Assembly: GCF_019139815.1 (NCBI RefSeq)
Contig: NZ_CP077079.1
Location: 4,154,001 to 4,218,000, forward strand
DNA length: 64,000 nucleotides
Source: Pseudomonas asgharzadehiana
GTDB taxonomy: Bacteria; Pseudomonadota; Gammaproteobacteria; Pseudomonadales; Pseudomonadaceae
Direction: 5' to 3'
Shown: in pieces, positions 8,361 through 17,285 of the stretch
How the letters are laid out: each line of letters starts with the position of its first letter
Position numbering within the stretch: the stretch's first letter is position 1
Program-made: the position numbers and the translations under genes
Notes under the pieces: generated by a model
What the model saw: only the letters and a program-made list of their open reading frames with translations
Database searches by the model: none
What the model was told of the DNA's origin: nothing

Positions 8361-9893
8361 TCAGGTAGTTTGCAGGTTGTGCATGATCGGCCTCAGGGCT
8401 GGATACAACTTCACATACTCGGCGAAGACCCGGTCATACACCTCGGCGTTCTGCGCCTTGGGTTCGGCGCGCAACGCCAGGTGCACCCAGCCTTTGTCCA
8501 TCGCCTCATCACTCACCAACCCCACCGCGTGCGCCGCCAGCAGCGCCGCGCCCAAGGCCGCCTCGACTTCCTGAACAATGGTGTACACCGGTAACCGCGT
8601 GACATCCGCGATGATCTGCATCCACAAATCCGAGCGGCTCGCGCCCCCCACCACGATCAAGCGTGGGTCCAGTGAGTGCGCGCCGCGAGTACCCGCCTCG
8701 ATGTTATGGCGCAGGGCAAAACTCACCCCCTCCAATACCGCGCGGTACAGGTGGATACGGCTGTGATACAGGTTCAGGCCAACAAAACTGCCACTGGCGC
8801 GGTCGTCCCACACCGGGCTGCGCTCGCCCATCAGGTAGGGCAGGAACACCACCCCTTCGCTGCCCGCCGGAATATTCATCGCGCTCTGTTCCAGCAGTAC
8901 CAGGCTGTCCAGGCCGCGGGCCTTGGCCTGTTGTTCCTCGGCCTGGCAGAACTGTTCGCGAAACCAGCTCACCGACGCCCCTGCGGTAATCGCGCCGCCG
9001 AAGATGTACAGGTCCCGATGACCGTTGTAGACGTGGGGCATGCTGACCAAGCCGTGACGCGCATCCACCTGCTGGTTCAGGTAGCCCCAGCACATACTGG
9101 TGCCGATCATCGCCACGTGGTTGCCCGGCTGCGTGACGCCGGCGGCCAGCGTTGCCATGGCTGCATCCACGCCCCCGGCAAGCACCGGGGTGCCCGCCTG
9201 CAAGCCCAGGCGGGTGGCCCAGCCGTCAAGCAAACCACCGACGACGTCGGCGCCATACAGCAGGCGCTGCGGCATCATCGCCAACGGTATGCCCAGCTCG
9301 GCCAGCAGTGCTTCGGACCAACCCCGCGCCGCCACATCGTAGACCCCGCCGATATTGCCGGCACTGCTATGGTCCACCGCCAGCTCACCCGTGAGGCACC
9401 AGTTGATGTAACTGTTGGGCGGCAGCAAGTAGCGGGTGTTCGCCCAGACCTCGGGCTGGTGCTGCTTGAGCCAGAGCATCTTGGTGAAGCCGTAATAACT
9501 GTCCACCGAGTTGCCGGTGATCCTGAACAAGCGCTCCAGGTCCACATGCTCGCGTACCCACGCCACCTGCTCGCCGGCACGCCGGTCCATCCAGATCAGG
9601 CACGGGTGCAGCGGCGTCATCTGCGCATCCACCGGGATGCCCGAGCCGCCATACAGGCTGCTGATGCACAGCGCCTTGACCTGCCCCGCCGCCACCTCGG
9701 CCTTGGCCATGCACTGCGCCACGCAGGCCTCGACGGCATCCAGCCAGACCTGCGGCCATTGCTCGGCCCAGCGCACCTTGGGGGTATCCACGCGATACCC
9801 CTGGCTATGCTGGGCGATGATCGTGCCTTGAGCATCCACCAGCAGCGCCTTGGTACTTTGGGTTCCTATGTCCACACCCATCACGTAATGCAT
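8361..9893 (-). CDS. FGGY-family carbohydrate kinase (xylulokinase-like)
   Basis: A 510-residue cytosolic sugar kinase. The N-terminal phosphate loop is GVDIGTQSTKALLVD and the C-terminal nucleotide/adenosine motif is VVGGASRSDLWMQIIADVT, both standard for FGGY kinases of xylulose, ribulose, glycerol or erythritol. Length is normal. It starts two bases after the stop of the Zn-dehydrogenase. In this operon it should phosphorylate the ketose made by the dehydrogenases. D-xylulose is the simplest guess given the DCXR-like SDR; a tetrulose is an alternative given the dehydrogenase. Confidence 0.88.
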   Translation of the reverse strand: MHYVMGVDIGTQSTKALLVDAQGTIIAQHSQGYRVDTPKVRWAEQWPQVWLDAVEACVAQCMAKAEVAAGQVKALCISSLYGGSGIPVDAQMTPLHPCLIWMDRRAGEQVAWVREHVDLERLFRITGNSVDSYYGFTKMLWLKQHQPEVWANTRYLLPPNSYINWCLTGELAVDHSSAGNIGGVYDVAARGWSEALLAELGIPLAMMPQRLLYGADVVGGLLDGWATRLGLQAGTPVLAGGVDAAMATLAAGVTQPGNHVAMIGTSMCWGYLNQQVDARHGLVSMPHVYNGHRDLYIFGGAITAGASVSWFREQFCQAEEQQAKARGLDSLVLLEQSAMNIPAGSEGVVFLPYLMGERSPVWDDRASGSFVGLNLYHSRIHLYRAVLEGVSFALRHNIEAGTRGAHSLDPRLIVVGGASRSDLWMQIIADVTRLPVYTIVQEVEAALGAALLAAHAVGLVSDEAMDKGWVHLALRAEPKAQNAEVYDRVFAEYVKLYPALRPIMHNLQTT

Positions 9894-9895
9894 GA

Positions 9896-10975
9896 TCAGC
9901 GCACCGGCTTGAGCAGCACCTTGATCGACTTGGTCGAATTGGCCAGTTCGAAAGCCTCGGCAAAGTCATCCAACGGGAAATCATGGGTGACAATGCCCTT
10001 GGACGTCACCAGCCCGCGTTCGAACAGGTCGATGGCGATCGGGTAGCAATACGGCCCGAGGTGAGCGCCGCGTACGTCCAGTTCCTTGCGGTCGCCGATG
10101 ATCGACCAGTCCACGCTGGTCTCGGCGCCAAACACACTGAACTCGACAAAACGCCCAAGCTTGCGGATCAGCTCCAGACCCTGGGTAACGCCGGCCGGCA
10201 CGCCGGTGGTCTCGATGTAAACGTCGCAGCCATAGTTGTCGGTCAGGCCATTGATGATCTCGCGGGCATTCTCGCGGGCCGGGTTGATCACCACGTCGGC
10301 GCCGAATTTTTTCGCCAGTTCCAGGCGCTCGTCGACCATGTCGATCACCACCAGTTTCTTCGGGGTTTTCAGCGCCGCGACCTGCACCATGCACAGCCCG
10401 AGGGTGCCCGCACCGGCGATCACCACCACATCGTCAAGCTGGATATCACCACGGTTGACGGTGTGGATCGAGCAGGCCATCGGCTCCACCAGCGCCGAGT
10501 CTTCCAGCGACACCGCCGCCGGAATCTTGTGCACGATGGCGGTCTTGGGAATGCGCATGTACTGCGCCATGCCGCCTTCGGCCACTTCACGCTGGAAGCC
10601 GAAGATGTTGTGCACTTCACACATCCAATACTGACCCGATTTGCAGAAACGACACTTGGCGCACGGCACGATCTGCTCGGCGATGACCTTGTCGCCCACC
10701 TGCACCTCGAAGTGTTCCTCGGCGCCCTCGCCCACTTGCTCCACATAGCCGAAAAACTCATGGCCCGGTACCACCGGCGCCTTGACCCATGGGTTGTCGC
10801 CGCCCCAGAACATCGCCGCGCCCGAGTGGCACTTGCAGTCACTGGCGCAGATGCCGCACGCGGCGATGCGGATCACCAGTTCATTGGGGCGCGCCTGCGG
10901 TTTGCCGATGCGTTCCAGGCGGTAGTCTTTAGGGCCGTGGCAGACGACGGCTTGCATTTGGGTGTGCTTGTCCAT
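9896..10975 (-). CDS. Zn-dependent medium-chain polyol dehydrogenase (erythritol/L-threitol dehydrogenase-like)
   Basis: A 359-residue medium-chain dehydrogenase. Catalytic zinc ligands: Cys43 in CGICASD and His72-Glu73 in PGHEF. The structural zinc lobe has Cys105, 108, 111 and 119. The Rossmann motif is AGAGTLG. The opening MQAVVCHGPKDYRLE, the QIVPC.KC.FCK.GQY.MC lobe and the SVFGAETSVDWSIIGDRKELDVRG-like region resemble the EltD erythritol/L-threitol dehydrogenase family from memory. It probably oxidises a C4 or C5 polyol to a ketose. It lies between the permease and the kinase. Confidence 0.87.
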   Translation of the reverse strand: MDKHTQMQAVVCHGPKDYRLERIGKPQARPNELVIRIAACGICASDCKCHSGAAMFWGGDNPWVKAPVVPGHEFFGYVEQVGEGAEEHFEVQVGDKVIAEQIVPCAKCRFCKSGQYWMCEVHNIFGFQREVAEGGMAQYMRIPKTAIVHKIPAAVSLEDSALVEPMACSIHTVNRGDIQLDDVVVIAGAGTLGLCMVQVAALKTPKKLVVIDMVDERLELAKKFGADVVINPARENAREIINGLTDNYGCDVYIETTGVPAGVTQGLELIRKLGRFVEFSVFGAETSVDWSIIGDRKELDVRGAHLGPYCYPIAIDLFERGLVTSKGIVTHDFPLDDFAEAFELANSTKSIKVLLKPVR

Positions 10976-11000
10976 GATGGTTGACCTATATGAGAGGAGT

Positions 11001-11993
11001 TTATTTATGGCGCTGACGGCTGATAAAAATCGCCAGCAAAATGATCCCGCCCTTGATCACGCTCTGGACGTAGGGCGACACGCCGAGCATGTTCAATCCG
11101 TTGTTCAAGACGCCGAGCAGCATGGCGCCGAGCAAGGTGCCGACGATCACCCCGCGGCCCCCGGCAATCGACGCACCGCCGAGTACCACGGCGGCAATCG
11201 CATCCAGCTCGAACGACACACCGGCATTGGGCTGGCCACTCATCAAGCGCGAGGTGAGCACCAGCCCGGCAATCGCGGCGGTCAGGCCGCTGATGCCGTA
11301 CACCAGCAACTTGAAGCGCGCCGCGCGCACGCCGGACAAACGCACGGCTTCCTCATTGCCGCCGATGGCGTAGATGTAGCGGCCGACGCGGGTGTGTTGC
11401 AGCAGCACGTAGGCGGCCAGGTAAGTGATCAGCATGATCAGGATCGGCACCTGGATGCCGAACACGCTTTCGCGACCGAAGAAGGCAAACCAGTCCGGCA
11501 GGCCGGAAATCGGGTAGCCGTCGGTGTACATCAGGCCCAGGCCCCGGGCGATGCCCATGGTCGCCAGGGTGACGATGATCGGCGGCATGTGCAGGTAGGC
11601 CACGAATAAACCGTTGCCGATGCCGAAGGCCACGCCGATCAGCATGCCGGCTCCAATCGCCAGCCCCGGTGGCAGCCCCGCGACCATCAGCCCGGCCGTC
11701 AGCGTGCCGGACAACGCCATCACCGGCCCTACCGATAAATCGATGCCACCGGTGAGAATCACGCAGGTCATGCCCACCGCAATAATCGCGTTGATCGACA
11801 CCTGCCGGGCGATGTTCGACAGGTTGCTGGCGGTCAGGAACGTGTCGCTGGCGAGGATCATCACCAGGGTCACCACCACCAGCCCCACGAACGGATAGAA
11901 CGCCGGCGAACGCACCAGCCGCGCCAGGTTCAGGCGCAGCCGAGCGGTGTCGGCGCGGTTAATGGACGTATTCACTTGAGCCCCCTGTTGCAT
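11001..11993 (-). CDS. Sugar ABC transporter permease (RbsC family)
   Basis: A 330-residue polytopic inner-membrane protein of the RbsC/BPD_transp_2 type, with about eight to ten hydrophobic segments and the conserved [10 protein letters not shown] motif and [14 protein letters not shown] cytoplasmic loop. The ATG at 11993 overlaps the 3' end of the ATPase gene by 35 bases and has an AGAGG-type site; a GTG at 11975 after AGGGGG is an alternative start. It forms the channel of the carbohydrate uptake system with its neighbours. Confidence 0.9.
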   Translation of the reverse strand: MQQGAQVNTSINRADTARLRLNLARLVRSPAFYPFVGLVVVTLVMILASDTFLTASNLSNIARQVSINAIIAVGMTCVILTGGIDLSVGPVMALSGTLTAGLMVAGLPPGLAIGAGMLIGVAFGIGNGLFVAYLHMPPIIVTLATMGIARGLGLMYTDGYPISGLPDWFAFFGRESVFGIQVPILIMLITYLAAYVLLQHTRVGRYIYAIGGNEEAVRLSGVRAARFKLLVYGISGLTAAIAGLVLTSRLMSGQPNAGVSFELDAIAAVVLGGASIAGGRGVIVGTLLGAMLLGVLNNGLNMLGVSPYVQSVIKGGIILLAIFISRQRHK

Positions 11994-13467
11994 GGCGCAT
12001 GACCTCTTGAGGATTGACGGCGGACGCTTCCAGGACCTTGACGATCGCGCCTTTGTGGAACACGGCGACGCGGTCGCACATGCCGATGACTTCGGGCAGT
12101 TCGGAGGAAATCATGATGATCGCGTAGCCCTGTTCGGTGAGGCTGCGCATCAGCGCGTAGATCTGTGCCTTGGCGCCCACGTCGATGCCGCGCGTGGGTT
12201 CGTCGAACACCAGCACGTCGCAGTGGTGGTTGACCCAACGCGCGATCACCACCTTTTGCTGGTTGCCGCCACTGAGGTTGAACACCCGGCTTTCGCCGCT
12301 CGGGGCCTTGATCGACAGCTGCTTCATCAATGCCTCGACGCTGGCGCATTCCTTGGCCTTGTCGATCAGGCCACCGGCGTTCTGGTACTTGGGCAGGTTG
12401 TTCAGGGAGATGTTTTCGCGAATGCTGAAATCGGTGATCAGCCCTTCGCTCTTGCGGCTTTCCGGCAGCAGGCCGATGCCATGGGCCAGTGCCTGGGCCG
12501 GGTCGTCGAGGCGGATTTTTTCACCGCGCAGCCACACCTCCTTGCTCACCGACGGCAGCGCGCCGAGCATGCCCAAGGCCAGCTCAGTGCGGCCGGAGCC
12601 GACCAGGCCGGCAAACCCGAGGATCTCGCCCTGGTGCAGTTGGAAGCTGTTATGCGGGCCGTTGCGCACCAACTGGATGTCCCTGACCTCCAGCAATAAC
12701 GGACCGCGCCCAGTGCCGGGCTTGGGCGGGAAACTGCATTCCAGGCGGCGGCCCACCATCATTTCCACCAGGCGGTCGATATCGCTGTCGGCCACATCGG
12801 TGACGCCCACGTTAGCGCCGTCGCGCAGCACGCTGATGCGGTCGCAGACCTGGAAAATCTCTTCCAAATGATGGGAGATAAAAATCACCGCCACGCCCTG
12901 GCGCTTGAGTTCACGCATGATCTCGAACAGCAGCTCGGCCTCGCTGGGCGTCAGGGTCGCGGTGGGTTCATCTAGCACCAGCAAACGCGCATCCAGCGCC
13001 AGGGCCTTGGCGATTTCGACGAACTGCTGCTCGGCCACGCTCAAATGCTCGACCGCGCAATGCAGGTCGATGCTCACGCCCAGGCGCTGGAACAATGCCT
13101 CGGCGGCCGCGACCATCTCACGCTTGCGCAACAGGCCGAAGCGGTTGCTCAGCTCGTGGCCGAGGAAGATATTTTCCACTGCCGTGAGATAGGGAATCAG
13201 GCTGAATTCCTGGAACACGATGCCGATTCCGGCGGCAATGGCGTCGCGGTAAGTGGCGAAACGCTGTGCCTGGCCATCGATGAGGATCCGCCCTTCGTCC
13301 TGGTGCTCGACGCCGCCGAGGATCTTCATCAGGGTCGATTTGCCCGCGCCATTTTCGCCGAGCAAGGCATGGATCTCGCCGCGCTCGACTTGCAGGTTGA
13401 TGGACTTGAGGGCCTGCACCCCTGGGTAACGCTTACAGATATTTTCCAGCTTCAGAAGACTGCTCAT
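11959..13467 (-). CDS. Sugar ABC transporter ATP-binding protein (RbsA family, double ATPase)
   Basis: A 502-residue RbsA-type protein with two fused ATPase domains. The first has Walker [10 protein letters not shown], signature [15 protein letters not shown] and Walker [12 protein letters not shown]. The second has the degenerate Walker [10 protein letters not shown] and a full signature [14 protein letters not shown] with [14 protein letters not shown]. This asymmetry is normal for the family. I chose ATG 13467 ([16 protein letters not shown]) over an upstream in-frame start because it fits the family N-terminus and follows a purine-rich site. Confidence 0.92.
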   Translation of the reverse strand: MSSLLKLENICKRYPGVQALKSINLQVERGEIHALLGENGAGKSTLMKILGGVEHQDEGRILIDGQAQRFATYRDAIAAGIGIVFQEFSLIPYLTAVENIFLGHELSNRFGLLRKREMVAAAEALFQRLGVSIDLHCAVEHLSVAEQQFVEIAKALALDARLLVLDEPTATLTPSEAELLFEIMRELKRQGVAVIFISHHLEEIFQVCDRISVLRDGANVGVTDVADSDIDRLVEMMVGRRLECSFPPKPGTGRGPLLLEVRDIQLVRNGPHNSFQLHQGEILGFAGLVGSGRTELALGMLGALPSVSKEVWLRGEKIRLDDPAQALAHGIGLLPESRKSEGLITDFSIRENISLNNLPKYQNAGGLIDKAKECASVEALMKQLSIKAPSGESRVFNLSGGNQQKVVIARWVNHHCDVLVFDEPTRGIDVGAKAQIYALMRSLTEQGYAIIMISSELPEVIGMCDRVAVFHKGAIVKVLEASAVNPQEVMRHATGGSSEYVH

Positions 13468-13530
13468 GCCGCCGACCTCTCGCTCAGAAGGAGCCCCAGG
13501 CCCCACGCCTTCCGTGGGGCCATGGGCGGT

Positions 13531-14454
13531 TTACCAGCTGAAGTCCTTGGCCTTGGCCTGGTCGATCAGAGTGATGTCCACCGGAATAGTGGCGGGCACT
13601 TGCGCCCCCCACTTCTTGGCCAGGGCAACGCCCAGGGCCAGGCGGATCTGGTCGCGGGGGTACTGGGCCGAGGTGGCGATGAATTTGCTGCCGGGTTTCT
13701 GGATCGCCTTGATCGCTTCCGGCGCGCCATCGACACTGACCAGTTTCACGTCCAGGCCACTGGCTTCGATGGCCGACAGGGCACCGAGGGAGCCGTTGTC
13801 GTTGACGCTGAAAATGCCCTTGAGGCCGGGTTGGGCCTGCAACATGTTTTCGGTGACGGTCAGCGCCTGGTCACGCTCCTGCTTGCCGTTCTGGATGCTC
13901 ACGACCTTGATGCCAGGGTGCTTGGCCACGGCCTCTTTGCAACCGCGCACACGCTCCAGGATCGGCACCACGGCAATGCCGTCGAGGATCGCGATGTTGC
14001 CTTTGTCGCCAATGTTTTTAGCCAGGTATTCACAGGCCTGGAAACCGGCATCGAAGTTCTTCGAACCGACGAATGAATCCAGAGGGCCTTCGGCCTGGGC
14101 GTCCACCGCCACCACCACGACACCGGCGGCGTGAGCGGATTTGACGGCCGATTGCACGCCGACCGAATCGGTGGGGTTGATCAGCAGGATATCGATGCCT
14201 TTTTGCAGCATGTCTTCCACGTCGCTGACCTGCTTGGACACGTCGTGGCGGGCGTCGGTGATGATGAGTTTCGCACCGATGCTCGCGCCGGCTTCTTCCA
14301 GGGCGTTTTTCATGGTGACGAAATAGGGGTTGTTGATTTCCTGGAATGACGCGCCGATGCGGATCGGCTTGGCGGCGTCGGCAAATGCCGGTGCAACGGT
14401 GCCGAGGGTGATGCTTACAGCCAATAAACACAGGGTTTTCGGGAGCATTTTCAT
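13531..14454 (-). CDS. Periplasmic sugar-binding protein (RbsB/Peripla_BP_4 family)
   Basis: A 307-residue secreted substrate-binding protein. A Sec signal (MKMLPKTLCLLAVSITLGTVAPAFA) precedes the mature RbsB-like fold: IGASFQEINNPYFVTMKNALEEA, DVSKQVSDVEDMLQKGIDILLINPTD, and later FSVNDNGSLGALSAI. The ATG at 14454 is chosen because the signal peptide begins there. It is the first gene of the polyol operon, directly behind the promoter and operator at 14491-14544, as expected for the most highly expressed component. Confidence 0.92.
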   Translation of the reverse strand: MKMLPKTLCLLAVSITLGTVAPAFADAAKPIRIGASFQEINNPYFVTMKNALEEAGASIGAKLIITDARHDVSKQVSDVEDMLQKGIDILLINPTDSVGVQSAVKSAHAAGVVVVAVDAQAEGPLDSFVGSKNFDAGFQACEYLAKNIGDKGNIAILDGIAVVPILERVRGCKEAVAKHPGIKVVSIQNGKQERDQALTVTENMLQAQPGLKGIFSVNDNGSLGALSAIEASGLDVKLVSVDGAPEAIKAIQKPGSKFIATSAQYPRDQIRLALGVALAKKWGAQVPATIPVDITLIDQAKAKDFSW

Positions 14455-14490
14455 GGCGTGGGTCTCTGTTTTGTTTTTATTTTTAGAGCA

Positions 14491-14508
14491 AATGTTATCG
14501 TTAACATT
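14491..14508. promoter_or_regulatory. LacI-type palindromic operator of the polyol operon
   Basis: AATGTTATCGTTAACATT: perfect 7-bp arms (AATGTTA / TAACATT) around a central TCGT, the symmetry and central CG typical of LacI-family operators. It lies 37 bases upstream of the binding-protein ATG and immediately downstream of the predicted -10, so a bound repressor would block initiation. The LacI regulator at 6582-7586 is the likely ligand. Confidence 0.8.
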
Positions 14509-14515
14509 TTGCGAG

Positions 14516-14544
14516 AAGCTAGCAAGGAAATCCCGGGCGTGCAA
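14516..14544 (-). promoter_or_regulatory. Sigma-70-like promoter of the polyol operon
   Basis: On the minus strand TTGCAC (14539-14544) and TAGCTT (14516-14521) are separated by exactly 17 bases. The predicted +1 falls at about 14508, on the edge of the palindromic operator. Promoter-like spacing plus operator position make the pair credible; expression was not measured. Confidence 0.6.
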
Positions 14545-14610
14545 GCCCCCGTTGGTCGTACCGCCTGCAAACAGCCTCTTGGAGAGGTGCGCATAACAGG
14601 CGCAAAAAAA

Positions 14611-14637
14611 GGGGGGCAGCCCTATGGACTGCCCCCC
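14611..14637 (-). terminator. Rho-independent terminator of the exported protein gene
   Basis: On the minus strand GGGGGGCAG and CTGCCCCCC form a perfect 9-bp stem with a 9-base loop, followed directly by TTTTTTT. It lies 21 bases beyond the stop of the gene at 14658-16109. Confidence 0.85.
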
Positions 14638-14657
14638 GCCTCACTTGCATGAATCAG

Positions 14658-16109
14658 TTAGCGCACGATGGTCTGGCTGCAAATATGACCCAGGCTAACG
14701 TATTGCACGATATTGCCACCTACCCCGACACCCACGCCTGGGAATTCCTTGAGTTCAATCCGCCAGCCGCCGTCGTTGAACCAGGTTCTCCAGTTGTAGG
14801 TCTGGCCGGACGAACTGTCCGGGTAGATCGCGTTGTGGTCACCCGAGCAGGTACCCAGCGCGACATTGCCCGAAGCTGCCCCAGTGATGCCGGTGGTGGC
14901 CTCGTAATTGACAAAGTTATAGGCGCCGCTGAACTGCTTATCGACCCGCAATACCGGGGTGACGCCGCGCAGGGGTTCGCCGGTACTGTCAGACCATTGC
15001 GTGCTCCAGCTCAGGTTGCGGGCCGCCTGGGTGGCCAGTTGGAAAATCGAACTGGGGATGCGCACCACATTGTCGCCAATCACGTCGTACTGGTTCAGGC
15101 GGGGTGCCGAACCCAGCGTCAACTTGTAGTGCGCCTGGGGGTTCAATGCCACCGCTGGGTTGGCGCGCACGCGAACCTTCACGGTATAGCCCACGGGCAC
15201 GCTCGGGTAGGTCGAGGTATTTTCCGGCTGGACCACTATCCAGTTATTCCCATCAAACCGTTCGAACACCCACTGGTTGCGCGCGCCTGTGCTTTCTTCA
15301 TCCAGGTACACGGCCACGCCTTGACCGCGCAGCGAAGTGAAGTCGAAGTAATCGACATCGTTGACGGAGTCGATGTTGCCCGTCACCTGGTTCAGCGCAT
15401 CCGGCAAGGCAAACGCGGTTTGTGCGGTGTCGTTGGGCTCGAAGGCATCGATGTTGCTGTCCACCGCCACACCAAAGCTGAACTGTGCGTTGCTCGCGGT
15501 GTTCGCCACCATGTACCAGTAGTAGTCACCGGCCGGCATCACACCGTTGAGGTACTCATCGGCATTGCCGGCGGCGTCGGAAGTGCCCAGGGGCGTCAAA
15601 TTACCCTGGCCGTCATCGTGGAACAGCGTCAACGACATGTCCGTGCCGGCGCTCTGGTTCAGCAGTTGCACCTGAATGCGCGCGTTTTTCGGCAGGTTGA
15701 AGTGATAGGCGATTTGCGCACCGGTTTCCACACCGCTGACGGTGTACAGCGTATTGATATCCAGGGTCGGGAACAGCGGCGTGAACGCAGCAATCGCCGA
15801 GCCTTTCAGTTGCGCCGGGTCAGCTGTGTTCAATGCATCGACCTGCACGTCAACCGGCGCGCCACTGACTGCGGCCTTGCTCTGCGCTGGCTTCGAATTG
15901 CCGGCCATCGCCGCCTTGAGCTTTTGCTTGAGCGCGGTTGAAACTTGGGTTGTTTCCAGCTTGCCGCCGGATTTTAGCGCTTTGTCCACGGCCAGCCTGA
16001 CCGCTTCGGCGCTGAGCTTCTGAGGGTATTGCTCGGCCAGGGCAAAGGCCGACACGAAGCAGGAGGCCGCCATGGCCGCGCCCAACATAAAGGCTTTTTT
16101 CGATTTCAT
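14658..16109 (-). CDS. Exported protein with PPC-like beta-domains, function unknown
   Basis: A 483-residue exported protein. A clear signal peptide (about residues 1-25, ending FALA) is followed by a Lys/Ala-rich segment. Then come two beta-rich stretches resembling bacterial pre-peptidase C-terminal (PPC) domains: one with RIQVQLLNQSAGTDMSLTLF and a second with VDSNIDAFEPNDTAQTAFALP...GNIDSVNDVDYFDF. The C-terminal third is Trp/Gly-rich and I do not recognise it. No catalytic motif is visible. PPC domains usually accompany secreted enzymes, and a type II secretion operon lies elsewhere in the window. It is a single-gene unit with its own terminator. Confidence 0.75.
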   Translation of the reverse strand: MKSKKAFMLGAAMAASCFVSAFALAEQYPQKLSAEAVRLAVDKALKSGGKLETTQVSTALKQKLKAAMAGNSKPAQSKAAVSGAPVDVQVDALNTADPAQLKGSAIAAFTPLFPTLDINTLYTVSGVETGAQIAYHFNLPKNARIQVQLLNQSAGTDMSLTLFHDDGQGNLTPLGTSDAAGNADEYLNGVMPAGDYYWYMVANTASNAQFSFGVAVDSNIDAFEPNDTAQTAFALPDALNQVTGNIDSVNDVDYFDFTSLRGQGVAVYLDEESTGARNQWVFERFDGNNWIVVQPENTSTYPSVPVGYTVKVRVRANPAVALNPQAHYKLTLGSAPRLNQYDVIGDNVVRIPSSIFQLATQAARNLSWSTQWSDSTGEPLRGVTPVLRVDKQFSGAYNFVNYEATTGITGAASGNVALGTCSGDHNAIYPDSSSGQTYNWRTWFNDGGWRIELKEFPGVGVGVGGNIVQYVSLGHICSQTIVR

Positions 16110-16223
16110 TTTTTATCCATCCATAGTTAAAAACTGAAGGTCAGGTGACATCCGGTCACCTGGGATGGAATCTAGCCAACAACTGTATGCATGTCCAGTA
16201 TTTTTGTAGGAAATTTTACCTAT

Positions 16224-17285
16224 TCAATACCCGGTCATTTCCAGATACCCCACCCCGCCGTCAAACCGCACCGGCCCTTCCCAATAGGGAATGCTCAGGT
16301 TCATCCAGGCGTTCGGGTTGACGGCCTCAGGGCTGATGTCCAGCTGTTTGCCCGGAATTTTAAGCGACCAGCGCGTGGGCATGTTGCGCCCCTCGATGGC
16401 CGTGGTTGCCAGCGGCGCAAGTTGAATATTGGCGTTGTGCAACGTCTCGGCGTGGCCTTGCGGGTCGATCCAGGTGCCGGTGAGGTAACCGGCGCCGTCC
16501 TGCTGGCGCACACGGAACAACATCAGTTGCGCCCCGCTGTCCAGGTGCAGGGAGAACCAGTCCCAACCGGTTTGGCTGGCGCTCAAGGGTTGGCTGCTCC
16601 ATTCGCGATCCAGCCAGGCAGGGCCCGTGACTTGGTACACCTTGCCATCAATGCTCAGGCTGCCGCTGGCGTTGAAAAACGGCTGGCTGTAGTAGTACGA
16701 CGCCTGGCCCAGATCGGATTTTCGGCTGTAGCCGTTGGCGCCTTGCAGCACCAGCGGGCGGCTGGAGGTCAGGTGCAGATCGTAGGCGAATTGCGCACCG
16801 CCGGCCTTGAGTTGCATATCCGCCAACGCACTGGCGGCGCCGGGGCGGCTGGCAAAATTCCAATCGTCGATCCAGGCGTTGAAGGGCACCGCCTGGGCAC
16901 CGGCCTGGCCGACGCCGCCACGGGCCAAACGTTCAGCGGCGTAGTGGCGAGTGGCGCTGGTGACGGCGGCGTGGCCGAGCCACACGGTGGAGTCATGCCA
17001 GCCCGCTTGCGTCGGCCCGGGCTTGAGGGCATTGCGGAACAGCGTCCATTGCACCCCGAATACGTTGCCCTGTGCGTCCTTGAGGTTGGCGGTGACGTAC
17101 CACCACTCGATCCGAAAACCGTCATGGGGGCCGTGGTCGTCTGGAAAGCTGAACACCTTGCCCGGCACCACCTGGGCAAAGTCCGCCGCATCATTGCCCA
17201 GGCCCGCGAAGCTCTGCGCCGGCGCGGGGGCTTTGTCGCAACCGGCCAGCAGCAAAGCGGCGCACAACAACGCTTTAACCTTCAT
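16224..17285 (-). CDS. AttH-like (CrtC/lipocalin-fold) lipoprotein
   Basis: About 353 residues. It begins with a lipoprotein signal, lipobox LAGC. The mature part has the AttH / hydroxyneurosporene-synthase-like pattern: FSFPDDHGPHDGFRIEWWYVTANLKDAQGNVFGVQWTLFR, then WLDREWSSQPL and DWFSLHLDSGAQLMLFRVRQ. The ATG at 17285 overlaps the end of the permease gene by 11 bases. Partnership with a FtsX-like exporter is the usual arrangement for this family. Its substrate is unknown; a role with an extracytoplasmic lipidic or envelope molecule is inference. Confidence 0.82.
   Translation of the reverse strand: MKVKALLCAALLLAGCDKAPAPAQSFAGLGNDAADFAQVVPGKVFSFPDDHGPHDGFRIEWWYVTANLKDAQGNVFGVQWTLFRNALKPGPTQAGWHDSTVWLGHAAVTSATRHYAAERLARGGVGQAGAQAVPFNAWIDDWNFASRPGAASALADMQLKAGGAQFAYDLHLTSSRPLVLQGANGYSRKSDLGQASYYYSQPFFNASGSLSIDGKVYQVTGPAWLDREWSSQPLSASQTGWDWFSLHLDSGAQLMLFRVRQQDGAGYLTGTWIDPQGHAETLHNANIQLAPLATTAIEGRNMPTRWSLKIPGKQLDISPEAVNPNAWMNLSIPYWEGPVRFDGGVGYLEMTGY

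Noticed and set aside
8676..10046. Long plus-strand open frame opposite the kinase and dehydrogenase genes
   Set aside because: It is antisense to two well-recognised enzymes and has no homology-like motif; it results from GC-rich codon use.
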